A stretch of 32,930 nucleotides of DNA from a virus. The position numbers and the translations under genes are program-made. Below, one piece after another: positions 13,284-22,407 of this stretch; the stretch's first letter is position 1; every line of letters begins with the position of its first letter. The stretch is from positions 1 through 32,930 of the IMG/VR virus record IMGVR_UViG_3300005518_000162. One strand, written 5' to 3'. The notes under the pieces were generated by a model. That model was given only the letters and a program-made list of their open reading frames with translations. It was not told where the DNA came from and did not search any database.

Positions 13284-15533
13284 GTGGCGCAAGTGAATCC
13301 CGCCCTGCCGGCGGGTTATGGGGTCACGGCTGATCCCGGCATCCTCACCGAGACCTTCGAGGGTGCGCCGGACGGAATGAACCTCGCCCTCCCCGCGCAG
13401 GAGTTGGCGGACACCGAGGCCCAGTACATCCAGGATGCGCTCCTGGACAAGCCGGGCCTCACTCGCAGGCGCGGGCCGGTCCAGTCCGTCTCGAGCATCG
13501 GCTTCAAGCTGAGCTTTCCCGGCACGGGTCTCGTCATGACGCTCAACCCGCAGGGCATCCAGAAGTTCGCGGCCCTCAACGGGAACGCGGGCAGTGGCCT
13601 TTTCAGTGTCGCTTCCGACGATCTCAGCGCGAAAGTCGACCTGACCTGGCCGCATCCCTTGCCGACGGTCCCCGACAGCGGGGCGCCGTATCGGATCGTG
13701 GACGCGAAGCCCGCGCTCAACGGGGGCCTCTTGGTCGGCGTCTCAAGCGCATACGACTCCAACTCGCCGAACCAGGGCCTGGCCTACTGGCTGGGCGCCA
13801 ACAAGGCGAACTGGTCCCCGGCATCCGTCACGGTCGCTCGGGGGTCCACGGCTCTGACTGGGTCGGGCTTCCTCGCGAACGCCTCGGTGGGGCACTGGAT
13901 CTTCGCCAACACTGACGAGGGCTACACGAGCACGCTCATCGGCTACGTGAAGAGCATCAACTCGGACTCGAGCATCACGCTCTCACAGGCGAGCCCGTAC
14001 GCGATCACGGCCAAGGGCGCTACCTTCCAGGCCCTTCGCGGCCTTGCGCCGCGGGTGGTCACAGGTCGACTCACCGTCGACAGTACGAGCGCCACTGTTT
14101 CCGGCGGCGCCACGAAGTTCATCAGCCAGGGCCTGAGCACGGGCACTTGGCAGATCTACAGAGCCTCGGACATGGCCTTCGTCGGGAAGGTCCTCTCAGT
14201 TCAGAGCGAGATCGCTCTAACGCTTGCCGCTAATGCGGCAGTCGCGCTCGCCGACGATTCCTACGTCGCCTTGCGCGCGGATGCGGATTGGAGCATCCCG
14301 ACCACTGCGAACACGCAGAAGGTCGGCTTCCTCACCGCTGCGTACGCGGGACTCCAGTGGTACGCGAACAACGGCTCCGACTTCTCGAAGACGTCGAGGC
14401 TCTGGTTCAGCGAGGCCGACGATCCCGAATCGCTCGACCTCAGTACCTTCGACGGCAATTGGTTCGACATCATCAGCTCCAGCAGCGTGAACGAGCCGAT
14501 CCGGGCTATCGCCCCAGCACTCACGGGCCTGGTTGTGCTCAAGGAGACCGAGGCCTTCATCATCACAGGCAACTCGCCCTCGACCTTCACGCCGAAGAAG
14601 CTCGAGGATGACGGCGCGATCTCCGGCATGTCCGTCCAGCAGTACGGGGGCGGCGTCATCTGGGCCGGTCGTGAAGGCATCCACTTCTACGACGGTATCC
14701 AGGTCCGCAGCCTGACGAACGACCCGGCGAAACCGAAGCTCGGCGACTACTGGAAGAACTCGGTTCGCAGCATCGACCCGAACACGTTCCGAATGTGGTC
14801 GATGATAAATCGCGACCACTACTTCCTCTTCATCGAGCGCGCGACGCCGACGGTCCCGGTCATCAAGGGCACGACGTCCACGACGCCGAACACCCTGACA
14901 GTCGTTGTCAACCTGAACACGCTCGCGGTCACGATGGGCACGAATCTGCACATCCGTGGAGCAATCACGCTCCCCGCCAGCGCGAGCAAGACGGCCTGGT
15001 ATCTCGTCAACGGTCGTAAGACCGGAGACGCGAGCGACATCGGCTACATCGCCGACGGCGAGGCGCTGTTCAACCAGGAGGGCGTCGATCCGATCACCTG
15101 CGACGTCAGCCTCGGCAACACCGCGGGGCCGGACTTCTACTTCGAGTCGAAGAAGTTCGACGGCGGCGACTCTACGCGCCTGAAGAAGTTCAAGCAGTTG
15201 ATGCTGCACTACCTCGTCCAGGGCGGGTCTATCAACGTGGACACGGTCATCGGCCTGAACGACATCGGCCAGCAGCTGAGCAGCTCGTTTTCCAGCTCGA
15301 CCTACACCTGGGACACGTTGCGGGCAGCGATCACGAACTGGGATGCGCTCAAGGGCGCATTCCCTACGTGGGATCAGATCGTGCAGGGCGTCTTCATCCC
15401 GAAGCGGGTGAAGTTCCAGCGCGGCTCGACGCACCTGTCCTTCCGGCTCTACCAGTCGAGCAGCTCGATCCAGCGTCTACAGATCGGCCCGTATCACGTC
15501 GGCTACAAGCTCCTCCGACCTGGTCGTGTGTAG
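13284..15533 (+). CDS. large tail hub / DNA-stabilisation-like protein
   Basis: A 749-residue beta-rich protein starting at GTG 13284 behind AAGGGGG. The composition (Ser, Thr, Gly, Asp) and recurring blade-like segments such as RLWFSEADDPESLDLS, VVLKETEAFIITGNSP and YGGGVIWAGREGIHFYDG suggest a beta-propeller, as in the large tail-hub or packaged-DNA-stabilisation proteins that follow the adaptor in P22-like and related podoviruses. The C-terminal 130 residues look like another beta domain. No enzyme motif was seen. The call rests on length, order and composition, not on a sequence search. Confidence 0.6.
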   Translation: MAQVNPALPAGYGVTADPGILTETFEGAPDGMNLALPAQELADTEAQYIQDALLDKPGLTRRRGPVQSVSSIGFKLSFPGTGLVMTLNPQGIQKFAALNGNAGSGLFSVASDDLSAKVDLTWPHPLPTVPDSGAPYRIVDAKPALNGGLLVGVSSAYDSNSPNQGLAYWLGANKANWSPASVTVARGSTALTGSGFLANASVGHWIFANTDEGYTSTLIGYVKSINSDSSITLSQASPYAITAKGATFQALRGLAPRVVTGRLTVDSTSATVSGGATKFISQGLSTGTWQIYRASDMAFVGKVLSVQSEIALTLAANAAVALADDSYVALRADADWSIPTTANTQKVGFLTAAYAGLQWYANNGSDFSKTSRLWFSEADDPESLDLSTFDGNWFDIISSSSVNEPIRAIAPALTGLVVLKETEAFIITGNSPSTFTPKKLEDDGAISGMSVQQYGGGVIWAGREGIHFYDGIQVRSLTNDPAKPKLGDYWKNSVRSIDPNTFRMWSMINRDHYFLFIERATPTVPVIKGTTSTTPNTLTVVVNLNTLAVTMGTNLHIRGAITLPASASKTAWYLVNGRKTGDASDIGYIADGEALFNQEGVDPITCDVSLGNTAGPDFYFESKKFDGGDSTRLKKFKQLMLHYLVQGGSINVDTVIGLNDIGQQLSSSFSSSTYTWDTLRAAITNWDALKGAFPTWDQIVQGVFIPKRVKFQRGSTHLSFRLYQSSSSIQRLQIGPYHVGYKLLRPGRV

Positions 15534-15536
15534 GTC

Positions 15537-16037
15537 GTGGCAGCTGACAACTCTCAGCCGCTCAGCGGCCTCACTGTCGACTGGCTGACGCGGTTCCTGC
15601 GCCAGCAGCAGCAGATCTACCCGACGCAGTTCGTGGAGGACTTCGGCTCGAACACCTTGACGGTGGTGAAGAAACTCATCATCGAAGACCAGGTCGAGTT
15701 CAAGAAGTACGGCGACTGGCGCTACTTTGGCTCGCAGGGACAGCCGGCGTACACGAACAGTTGGGTGAACTACGGGGCGCCGTATCAGAGTGGCGCGTTC
15801 ACGAAGACGGCGGACGACGTCGTGCTCCTGCACGGGGTCATCAAGTTGGGCACGGTCGGCCAGGCGGCAGCGCAGTTGCCTCCCGGCTACCGCCCTGACG
15901 CGCTGATCTCGCTCGGGACGCTCTCCAACGGCGCCTTCGGCCGCGTAGACATCGACAACAGCGGCGTTATCACTCCGCAGGCTCCTTCGAGCAACCTCTC
16001 GGTCTCGCTCGACGGACTCTGGTTCCAGGCCCGGTAA
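15537..16037 (+). CDS. minor tail / fibre-like protein
   Basis: A 166-residue gene starting at GTG 15537, three bases after the tail-hub stop. After a short helix (DWLTRFLRQQQQIYPTQF) the protein is beta-rich. The C-terminal part (GTVGQAAAQLPPGYRPDALI, then GTLSNGAFGRVDIDNSGVIT and LSVSLDGLWFQAR) is the pattern seen at the receptor-facing ends of actinobacteriophage tail proteins, with a conserved GYRP and a V-I-GV-P core. It is therefore likely a small virion protein on the tail, perhaps a receptor-binding head. Function inferred. Confidence 0.65.
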   Translation: MAADNSQPLSGLTVDWLTRFLRQQQQIYPTQFVEDFGSNTLTVVKKLIIEDQVEFKKYGDWRYFGSQGQPAYTNSWVNYGAPYQSGAFTKTADDVVLLHGVIKLGTVGQAAAQLPPGYRPDALISLGTLSNGAFGRVDIDNSGVITPQAPSSNLSVSLDGLWFQAR

Positions 16038-16069
16038 CGCGGCCATCACACTTCTAGGAAGGAGGCCAC

Positions 16070-16885
16070 TTGGCGACTGACGCCACGGGCACGCCTACGT
16101 CTCCGGACAACATCCCGAAGTTCAACACGAGCGCGGATGCGCCGTCGGGTCTTGGTGGTAACGCGCAGATGGACGCGATCCAGGCCGCACTGAGCACCCG
16201 GCTCTCCACCCCGGCTGGGATTGTGACGGGCGAAGTCCCGGTCTGGAACGGCTCGACCTGGGTTCGCTCAAGCGTGCTCGGCCTGAGTCCCAGCGGTATC
16301 TCCGGCTACCCGAACGACGCCACCAAGTCCCTGCGCGGCGACGGCTCGTGGGGGAAGACCTCTGAGTTGCTGTGGGACTCGGTCGACGCCGCGGTCACGC
16401 TCCCGGCCGCGACCATGACCACGACCTCACTGCCTCAGACGTTCAAGCATCTGCTAATCGAAGTGAGCGCGCGGGGCGACGTTGTGGCCTTGGCCGCCGC
16501 GCTGCGTATGCGCGTGAACGGAGATTCAACCGCAGCCTGGGACTGGCAGCAGCTGCAGGCCTCTGCAACAGCGGTCACCGCCTCGGAGGGACTCACGGAC
16601 ACGAGTGCGTACGTGGGCGATATACCCGGCGCTAGCGCCGGTACGTTTCGCTTCTCGACGCACACCATCCGCATCGCTGACTACGCGGGCGCGAGCAAGA
16701 GGCATTCCTACACCGGACATTCCAGCGCGGCCGAGGGTAACGGCACGAACGCCTCCGGTGTGACGATCATCCGCCAGTTCGGCGGCACGACCGACAACAG
16801 CACGGCAATCACGACGCTGACGTTCCTGCTCTCTGCGGGCAACTTCGTCGCAGGCACGCGCATCTCGGTCTACGGAGAGGCGTAA
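16070..16885 (+). CDS. tail fibre / receptor-binding protein
   Basis: A 271-residue gene starting at TTG 16070 behind a strong GGAAGGAGG site. The N-terminus (TPTSPDNIPKFNTSADAPSG) is the virion-attachment type found on many actinophage fibres. The middle carries VTGEVPVWNGSTWVRSSV and ATKSLRGDGSWGK, motifs of short repeat-like fibre segments. The C-terminal 150 residues are a beta domain ending TRISVYGEA, which is typical of tail-tip lectin-like domains. It should bind the cell surface as a trimer. Host range would be set here. Confidence 0.72.
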   Translation: MATDATGTPTSPDNIPKFNTSADAPSGLGGNAQMDAIQAALSTRLSTPAGIVTGEVPVWNGSTWVRSSVLGLSPSGISGYPNDATKSLRGDGSWGKTSELLWDSVDAAVTLPAATMTTTSLPQTFKHLLIEVSARGDVVALAAALRMRVNGDSTAAWDWQQLQASATAVTASEGLTDTSAYVGDIPGASAGTFRFSTHTIRIADYAGASKRHSYTGHSSAAEGNGTNASGVTIIRQFGGTTDNSTAITTLTFLLSAGNFVAGTRISVYGEA

Positions 16886-16889
16886 CCCC

Positions 16890-17549
16890 GTGGCTGATCC
16901 TCTCGTCACGTCGCCGGTTCCGGGCGTCGGCGGCTATGAGCAGGCCGACGTTCTCGCGACGAACGCCTACAACAATGCGCTCGCCAGGATCAACCAGCAG
17001 CGCATGTCCACGCTTCAGCAGTACGGCTACGGCGGATCCGTCGACCCAACCAGCGGCACGATCACGGGTGTCCACGTAGACCCGAACAACCCATACGGAA
17101 ACTTCCAGACGATGCTGCGGGGCGCTGCTCAGCAGTCGATGCAGGATCAGATGGCTAATCAGGAGCGCGGACTCCACGGCGGTCTGGCGAACCAGGCGCT
17201 CTCGGCCGACAAGTACGTCTTCGGCGGCCAGTCGGCTCAGCTCGGTAGCGCGCTCTCCGACGCGCTCTCTGGCCTTCAAGACCAGCAGGACACGGCGGGA
17301 TACACGCGCGACTCAGCGCTCTGGCAGGCAGAGCAAGCCGCGGCAGAACAGGCCATCGCGCAGGGTCAGTTCGACACTCCCAGCTATGACGGAGTCCCTG
17401 TCCCCGACTACGGGAACACTGGCGCGAACCCGAATCCGCCCGCACCCCCCGCTCCCAAATCGAGAGCGGGCACGAACCCGCGCGCTCAGCGAATCATCGC
17501 GCAGCGCACAGCGAGAGCAGCAGCCCTCAACAGAAGGAGGCCGAGCTAA
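16890..17549 (+). CDS. probable internal or minor virion protein
   Basis: A 219-residue gene starting at GTG 16890, four bases after the fibre stop. It has Gln/Ala-rich helices (NNALARINQQRMSTLQQYGYG; RGAAQQSMQDQMANQERG) and an Arg/Pro-rich basic tail (NPRAQRIIAQRTARAAALNR). Such composition is common for proteins stored in the capsid and ejected with DNA; the basic tail could touch DNA. No catalytic motif. Its TAA overlaps the next ATG by one base. Confidence 0.6.
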   Translation: MADPLVTSPVPGVGGYEQADVLATNAYNNALARINQQRMSTLQQYGYGGSVDPTSGTITGVHVDPNNPYGNFQTMLRGAAQQSMQDQMANQERGLHGGLANQALSADKYVFGGQSAQLGSALSDALSGLQDQQDTAGYTRDSALWQAEQAAAEQAIAQGQFDTPSYDGVPVPDYGNTGANPNPPAPPAPKSRAGTNPRAQRIIAQRTARAAALNRRRPS

Positions 17550-18946
17550 TGCCACCTGGATCGGCGTCTCCTAAGCAGTACTACGTTCCCGGTCGGCGGC
17601 CTCTCGTCGGTGGTCCCACTCTCGGGGTGCCCAACCCCGCCGGGGACATCCTCAAGCGGCTCACTGGTGGTCGGTCGAAGACGGTCGATGCCCACGGCCT
17701 GCCCATCGGCACGCTGAACATCGAGGGCCTGCGTCGCATGTTGATCGCGCACGGGTACCACATCCCCGCCAGCGGCAACGGCGTCGGCAAGGTCATGAAG
17801 TCCGCACTGGGCGACTTCCTCAACCCGAAGAAGTTCGACTCTGGCGGACCGCTCGGCCGCATCCTCACGGGAACGCACATCACCGGCGCTCGAGACCCGG
17901 AGGCGTGGAACAAGCGCTTTGGGCTCGCGGACAAGGATCGCTCAGTCGTCACCCTGCCGCCGAGCAAGACGCTCGACAGCAAGGGCAACTCGCAGCCGGG
18001 GAACGCCGAGCAGCGGACTCCCGGCGGTAACGGCGGTACGGTGAACCTTCAAGGTCTCACGCGCATCGCGCAACAGACCGGCATTCCGATCCCGACCTCC
18101 CTGGCGAACAAGCTCGCCGAGGCCGAGGCCGGGGCGCAGTTCGATCCGCAGATCCATGACGTACAGGGGCTTCTCGCCCAGGCACCCACGGACTCCGCGC
18201 AGCACCAGCACGACATCGGCCACTGGTACGGCCAGGTGCAGAAGGCGCTCGGCACGGCAGGCACTCGCGACACTGCGGCAACGAACGCCGGCGTCGGCTC
18301 CATGAAGGACGCACTGGCGGCCATCACGGCGTCTCTCGGCGGCGCGGCTAACGCAGGCGCGGCAGACGTCGGGGCGGCGGGTCTGAACGACATCGGCACG
18401 TTGCAGGCGCTCGGCACGTCCCAGGACATGCTGAACAACGATCTGGCCCCTGTCGTGGACCAGGAGAAGGCCGCGGCAGCCACGAACCAGTTGAACACCG
18501 ACGCCTTGGCGAAGTCCAAGCTGCAGCAGCAGCTCGAGGACTTGCAGGGGCAGCGGGGTCAGACGTTGTCAGGCACGCGCGCGAGCACGCTCATGCAGAT
18601 CCTGGGTCAGAACAACCAGTTGGCTCAGCAGCAGTTCCAGGACAACATGTCCGTGCAGCAGGCTGGTGAGGCGGCGCAGCTCAACGGCCTGAAGGCCCTG
18701 TACTACGCGAACAAGGGGAACGCCCCCGTCCGCGGCTCATTCGGCTACGCGACCCCGTCGGACATCAACAACGTCCAGAACGCAGTTCTGAGTCACATCC
18801 TGGATGCGAACGGCAACCTCAAGCCGGGCATCACCATGCCGAAGGCAGTCGCTCTCGCTCGCACCGTCGCGGGGACGTACTTCCCGAACGGCGGTCTTCC
18901 GCAGGGCTGGGCACAGAGCGTCGTCAGCCCGTACTTCAACGGCTAA
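17549..18946 (+). CDS. probable internal virion protein with peptidoglycan-binding-like segment
   Basis: A 465-residue gene whose ATG overlaps the previous stop, preceded by GAAGGAGG. Residues 46-92 (LPIGTLNIEGLRRMLIAHGY and following, ending near KSALGDFLNPKK) resemble the three-helix peptidoglycan-binding fold (LQ..L...GY...G..G..T..AV..F). A second weaker copy may lie at 155-185 (LQGLTRIAQQTGIPIP). The rest is Ala/Gln-rich coiled coil (KLQQQLEDLQGQRGQ, then NNQLAQQQFQDNMSVQQAG). This suggests an ejected internal protein that engages the cell wall. The domain call is an inference from pattern only. Confidence 0.55.
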   Translation: MPPGSASPKQYYVPGRRPLVGGPTLGVPNPAGDILKRLTGGRSKTVDAHGLPIGTLNIEGLRRMLIAHGYHIPASGNGVGKVMKSALGDFLNPKKFDSGGPLGRILTGTHITGARDPEAWNKRFGLADKDRSVVTLPPSKTLDSKGNSQPGNAEQRTPGGNGGTVNLQGLTRIAQQTGIPIPTSLANKLAEAEAGAQFDPQIHDVQGLLAQAPTDSAQHQHDIGHWYGQVQKALGTAGTRDTAATNAGVGSMKDALAAITASLGGAANAGAADVGAAGLNDIGTLQALGTSQDMLNNDLAPVVDQEKAAAATNQLNTDALAKSKLQQQLEDLQGQRGQTLSGTRASTLMQILGQNNQLAQQQFQDNMSVQQAGEAAQLNGLKALYYANKGNAPVRGSFGYATPSDINNVQNAVLSHILDANGNLKPGITMPKAVALARTVAGTYFPNGGLPQGWAQSVVSPYFNG

Positions 18947-18964
18947 CACTGAGAGGGGGTCACG

Positions 18965-21307
18965 TTGAGCGGCGGTAACTACACCGGCTTCGGCTCGGGT
19001 AAGGCAACCTGGGGCGTGGCCCCCTCCACGGCTGCTCCGAAGCCTCACGGCGTCGGCGGCTTCCTGGACAACCTGCTCGGTGACGTCCGCGATGCAGCGG
19101 TCGGCCTGCCCGAGGGCTTGATCCAGACTGCGGAGCACCCGATCCGCTCCGTCGAGCTGGGCGCTAAGGCGACGTGGGCCGACTGGTCTCCTCTCTTCCA
19201 CGGCCACGCCGGACAGTGGTGGCACAACACATACAGCCACCCGCTCGCTCCGCTCCTCGACCTCGCCACCGCCTTCACGGCTGGCGGCGCTGCGGCGGGG
19301 AAGCTCGCGGACCTCGGCGTACTCGGCGAGGAGTCGCGGCTCGCAGCTACGGCCGCGAACACCACGCGCACGCTCAAGGACGTGACCGAGGCTGGTCGCC
19401 CGGACATGCTCAAGTACCTCTCGAGGAACCCGGCCACACGGCTGCGGCAGAACGCGACCTTCGCGCTGACCTCGCACCTGGCCGACCATCTGCCGAACTG
19501 GTTCGGCGACCACATCGTCGGGCCCGGCGCCTCCTACGAGCGCTCCTACTCGAAGTTCATGACGCACCGCTCCGCGGCGCACGGCGAGATCACGTCGAAG
19601 CTGATGCAGGCCGCTGGCGACCACGCGCAGATCGGCGAGGCACTGAGCAAGCTGACCTCCGATCAGGCGAAGAGCCTGCCGGACTGGGCTTCTGCCGCGC
19701 ACGCTCAGATCGCCGCCGAGCTGCACGCCGGGAAGTCTCTCTCAGAGATCGACACGCGCAAGATCATCGAGCCCGCCCTGTACAAGTACAACCTCGACAA
19801 CTTCCACCGGAACGCGATTCCGTGGGAAGAAGACAGGCCGCTTCCGAAGGGCTACGGCTACGTGAAGCAGCGCAGCCTGTCCGAGAAGCTCCTGAAGTTT
19901 CACCCCGCCGAGGGCGACTTCGAGCACAAGATGGAGCGCTGGGGCGGCATCACCATGACTCGGCAGTTGAAGCGTGCGGCGCGGAACGGCGACGGCAAGC
20001 TCCTGATCGCCCCGACCAAGGCCGCGTACGCGCTCGGCCATGAGGCCGCGAACTCAACACGCTTCCTCAAGAGGCTCTGGCGCACGCCGAGCACGGTCTG
20101 GAAGTACGCGCTCGTCGGCTACTCGCCCCGCACAGTGGTAGATAACGGCATCGGCAACTGGACCATGCTCGCGATGCGACAGGGCGGCCACAAGCTGCTC
20201 CCCGGCCTCGTGGACACCGTCAAGCAGCTCAAGGGCGCACACGATGCGACGAAGATGCTCAAGGTCTCGGGGCTCAGCAACCACTGGACCGACAAGTACT
20301 TCCTGGACGAGCTGAACGCCGGCTTTGCGCACTCGCTGCAGGAGCCTGTGACGACGAAGGGCAACCGCCTCGTCCGCACGGCGCGCCAGGGCTTCTACCC
20401 GCTCGTTCACTCGCTGGCCGATCAGCCGATCCGGCGCACGGCGCTGAACGCCTTCATGCACGACTCGCCCGAGGTCAAGGCGATCATGCGGCAGGGCGAG
20501 GGTTTCGATCAAGCCGTCGAGTCGGCGCTGGTGAAGCATCCCGAGCTGCGGGGGCGGGCCGTCGACCACATCCGGAAGATCGCCGGCGACTACACCGGCC
20601 TCACGCCAACGGAGCAGGCGGTGCGGAACATCATCCCGTTCTACACCTGGGATCGTCACATCGTCAGCCATGTGGTCGACATGTTCGGTGAGCACCCCGG
20701 TCGCCTCGCGGCGGCGCAGCAAGTCTCGAACATCGGCGTCGACAAGACGAAGAAGGCCTTCGGCGTCAACCTGCCGGACTTCCTCCTCGGCGATGTCCCG
20801 CTCGGCAAGGCCTCAGGGCCGCAGGGCCGAATCTCGGCGCTCGCGACCACAGGCCTGAACCCGTACTCGACCGTGCCGGACGTGGCTCAATCGCTCGCCG
20901 CCTTGGTGACGAAGGGCAACGTCAGCCCTGGCGAGACCATCGGCGGCCAGTTGAACCCGATCATCTCTGGTCTGGTCGAGCAGTTGAGCGGCACGCGCAT
21001 GGGCTCTACACAACCCATCGCCACGCACGGGGGCGTCATCCCCTCCATCGCGGTCAACACCGCGGAGGGAATCCCCTACGCGAAGCTCATCTCCTCGCTC
21101 ATCGGCAGCGGTCAGCCGTCGACCTACACGAGCCGCGGCAAGACGGAGCAACACCTGTACCAGGGCGACCCGTCCGAGACGTGGTCGCAGCTCCTCGGCT
21201 TCCCGCGCAAGCGTGTGAGTCCGGCGGCGGCAGAGCGGCTCTACAAGCAGCAGCAGCCGAAGGCGAAGTCGAGCAAGAAGAAAAAGACCAGCCTCACCGG
21301 CTTCTAG
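18965..21307 (+). CDS. large internal virion (ejection) protein
   Basis: A 780-residue gene starting at TTG 18965 behind GAGAGGGGG. The protein is mostly helical and Ala/Leu/His-rich. It contains a region near 385-420 (WKYALVGYSPRTVVDNGIGN followed by WTMLAMRQGG) that I associate with large phage proteins of the internal-virion or polyvalent type, and it ends with a Lys/Ser-rich basic tail (AKSSKKKKTS). Size and place before the virion lysin fit a DNA-ejection protein. No transglycosylase or protease motif is visible. There is no tape-measure-like heptad pattern over the full length, consistent with a short tail. Confidence 0.6.
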   Translation: MSGGNYTGFGSGKATWGVAPSTAAPKPHGVGGFLDNLLGDVRDAAVGLPEGLIQTAEHPIRSVELGAKATWADWSPLFHGHAGQWWHNTYSHPLAPLLDLATAFTAGGAAAGKLADLGVLGEESRLAATAANTTRTLKDVTEAGRPDMLKYLSRNPATRLRQNATFALTSHLADHLPNWFGDHIVGPGASYERSYSKFMTHRSAAHGEITSKLMQAAGDHAQIGEALSKLTSDQAKSLPDWASAAHAQIAAELHAGKSLSEIDTRKIIEPALYKYNLDNFHRNAIPWEEDRPLPKGYGYVKQRSLSEKLLKFHPAEGDFEHKMERWGGITMTRQLKRAARNGDGKLLIAPTKAAYALGHEAANSTRFLKRLWRTPSTVWKYALVGYSPRTVVDNGIGNWTMLAMRQGGHKLLPGLVDTVKQLKGAHDATKMLKVSGLSNHWTDKYFLDELNAGFAHSLQEPVTTKGNRLVRTARQGFYPLVHSLADQPIRRTALNAFMHDSPEVKAIMRQGEGFDQAVESALVKHPELRGRAVDHIRKIAGDYTGLTPTEQAVRNIIPFYTWDRHIVSHVVDMFGEHPGRLAAAQQVSNIGVDKTKKAFGVNLPDFLLGDVPLGKASGPQGRISALATTGLNPYSTVPDVAQSLAALVTKGNVSPGETIGGQLNPIISGLVEQLSGTRMGSTQPIATHGGVIPSIAVNTAEGIPYAKLISSLIGSGQPSTYTSRGKTEQHLYQGDPSETWSQLLGFPRKRVSPAAAERLYKQQQPKAKSSKKKKTSLTGF

Positions 21308-21327
21308 TACGTGGGTGGCTTTTTTTT
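21291..21327 (+). terminator. weak terminator with T8 run
   Basis: An imperfect stem (GCCTCACC around 21291 against GTGGGTGGC at 21311-21319) is followed by eight T (21320-21327) and more pyrimidines. The stem has mismatches, so this is either a leaky terminator inside the late operon or simply a T-rich spacer. The next gene starts at 21447. Confidence 0.35.
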
Positions 21328-21446
21328 CTTTCTCTCTCAAGGTGAAGAAGCTGCCGAGGATCGTGCCTCCCGCAAGGACGATGAGCACGACCAACCCGAT
21401 GATGGCGCTGGCGTCCATAGCGCCAGTGTAGAAGAAGGAGGTCTCT

Positions 21447-22391
21447 GTGGCGAACCCTCGCGCGGCTCTGATCGCGCAGATGGCCCGTGCCCGCGGCCTC
21501 GACCCAGCGGCGGTGCTCAGCATCGCCTCTGTCGAGGGCGGCTTCAACGGCTCCGTCGGCGACCACGGGACCTCCTTCGGGCCCTTCCAACTTCACGTCG
21601 GCGGGGCGCTTCCTCGGGGCATCGGGAATCCGAACCAGTGGGCGAACAGCCAGGCCGGCATCGGCTACGCGCTCGATCACATCGCGCAGGTCGCAGGCGG
21701 ACTTCACGGCCAGCAGGCGATCTCTGCGATCAGCGCGCGCTTCGAGCGACCGGCGGACGTTGCGGGCGAGATCGCCAAGGCGTCGGGGCGTTACGGGCAG
21801 TTTGCTGGCGGCAAGTTGCCGGCGGGCTCGAGCCCAGTAGCTCAGCAACTCCTCGGCCAGGTCAGCGCCGGAGCCGGGGGAGCCAATCTGGCCGCGCTCA
21901 GCCTCCTCGCTCAGTCGGAGGTTTCCTCTGGCAACACCGCAGGCCTCGGGCTACTCCAGCTCCTGGCTCAACGCCAGCAAGCGCAGGCTGCCCAGAACGT
22001 CTTCGGTCCTTCACCTACGAAGGGCCCGCTGGTGGATGCTGGCGCACCCAGCTCTCACGACGGAAGCTACTCGAACATTCGCGCACTTCCGGGCGTGAAC
22101 ATCTCCAAGGTCGACCCGAAGCTGCTCAACGCGGTCAATGAAGTCGCACGACAGCGCGGAGTCACGGTCACGATCAACTCCGGCTACCGCAGTCCTCAGC
22201 ACTCAGTCGCGGTCGGCGGCTTCGCCAACGACCCGCACACGCAGGGTAGGGCGGTAGACGCTTATGTCAACGGCAAGCCCATCGGCGAGGTCTTCGGACC
22301 GTCGATCTGGAAAGCCCTCGGCGTTACCTCGGGCGACGTCCCGAACTTCTACAACGGCTCGCCCGATCCAGAGCACCTGCAGATCGGCTAA
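21447..22391 (+). CDS. two-domain virion lysin: transglycosylase-like plus M15-like peptidase
   Basis: A 314-residue gene starting at GTG 21447 behind AAGGAGG. Residues 1-115 are a lysozyme-like/transglycosylase fold: catalytic Glu candidate E30 in SIASVEGGFNG, then GTSFGPFQLH (41-50). Residues 225-314 match the LAS/M15 D-Ala-D-Ala peptidase pattern: SGYRS, then H264-x6-D271 (HTQGRAVD) and a C-terminal H310 in PEHLQIG as the zinc ligands. The two halves would cut glycan and peptide bonds of peptidoglycan. Placement among internal proteins suggests a virion lysin used at entry, though help at lysis is possible. Confidence 0.8.
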   Translation: MANPRAALIAQMARARGLDPAAVLSIASVEGGFNGSVGDHGTSFGPFQLHVGGALPRGIGNPNQWANSQAGIGYALDHIAQVAGGLHGQQAISAISARFERPADVAGEIAKASGRYGQFAGGKLPAGSSPVAQQLLGQVSAGAGGANLAALSLLAQSEVSSGNTAGLGLLQLLAQRQQAQAAQNVFGPSPTKGPLVDAGAPSSHDGSYSNIRALPGVNISKVDPKLLNAVNEVARQRGVTVTINSGYRSPQHSVAVGGFANDPHTQGRAVDAYVNGKPIGEVFGPSIWKALGVTSGDVPNFYNGSPDPEHLQIG

Positions 22392-22407
22392 CTAGAAAGG
22401 ACATCTC

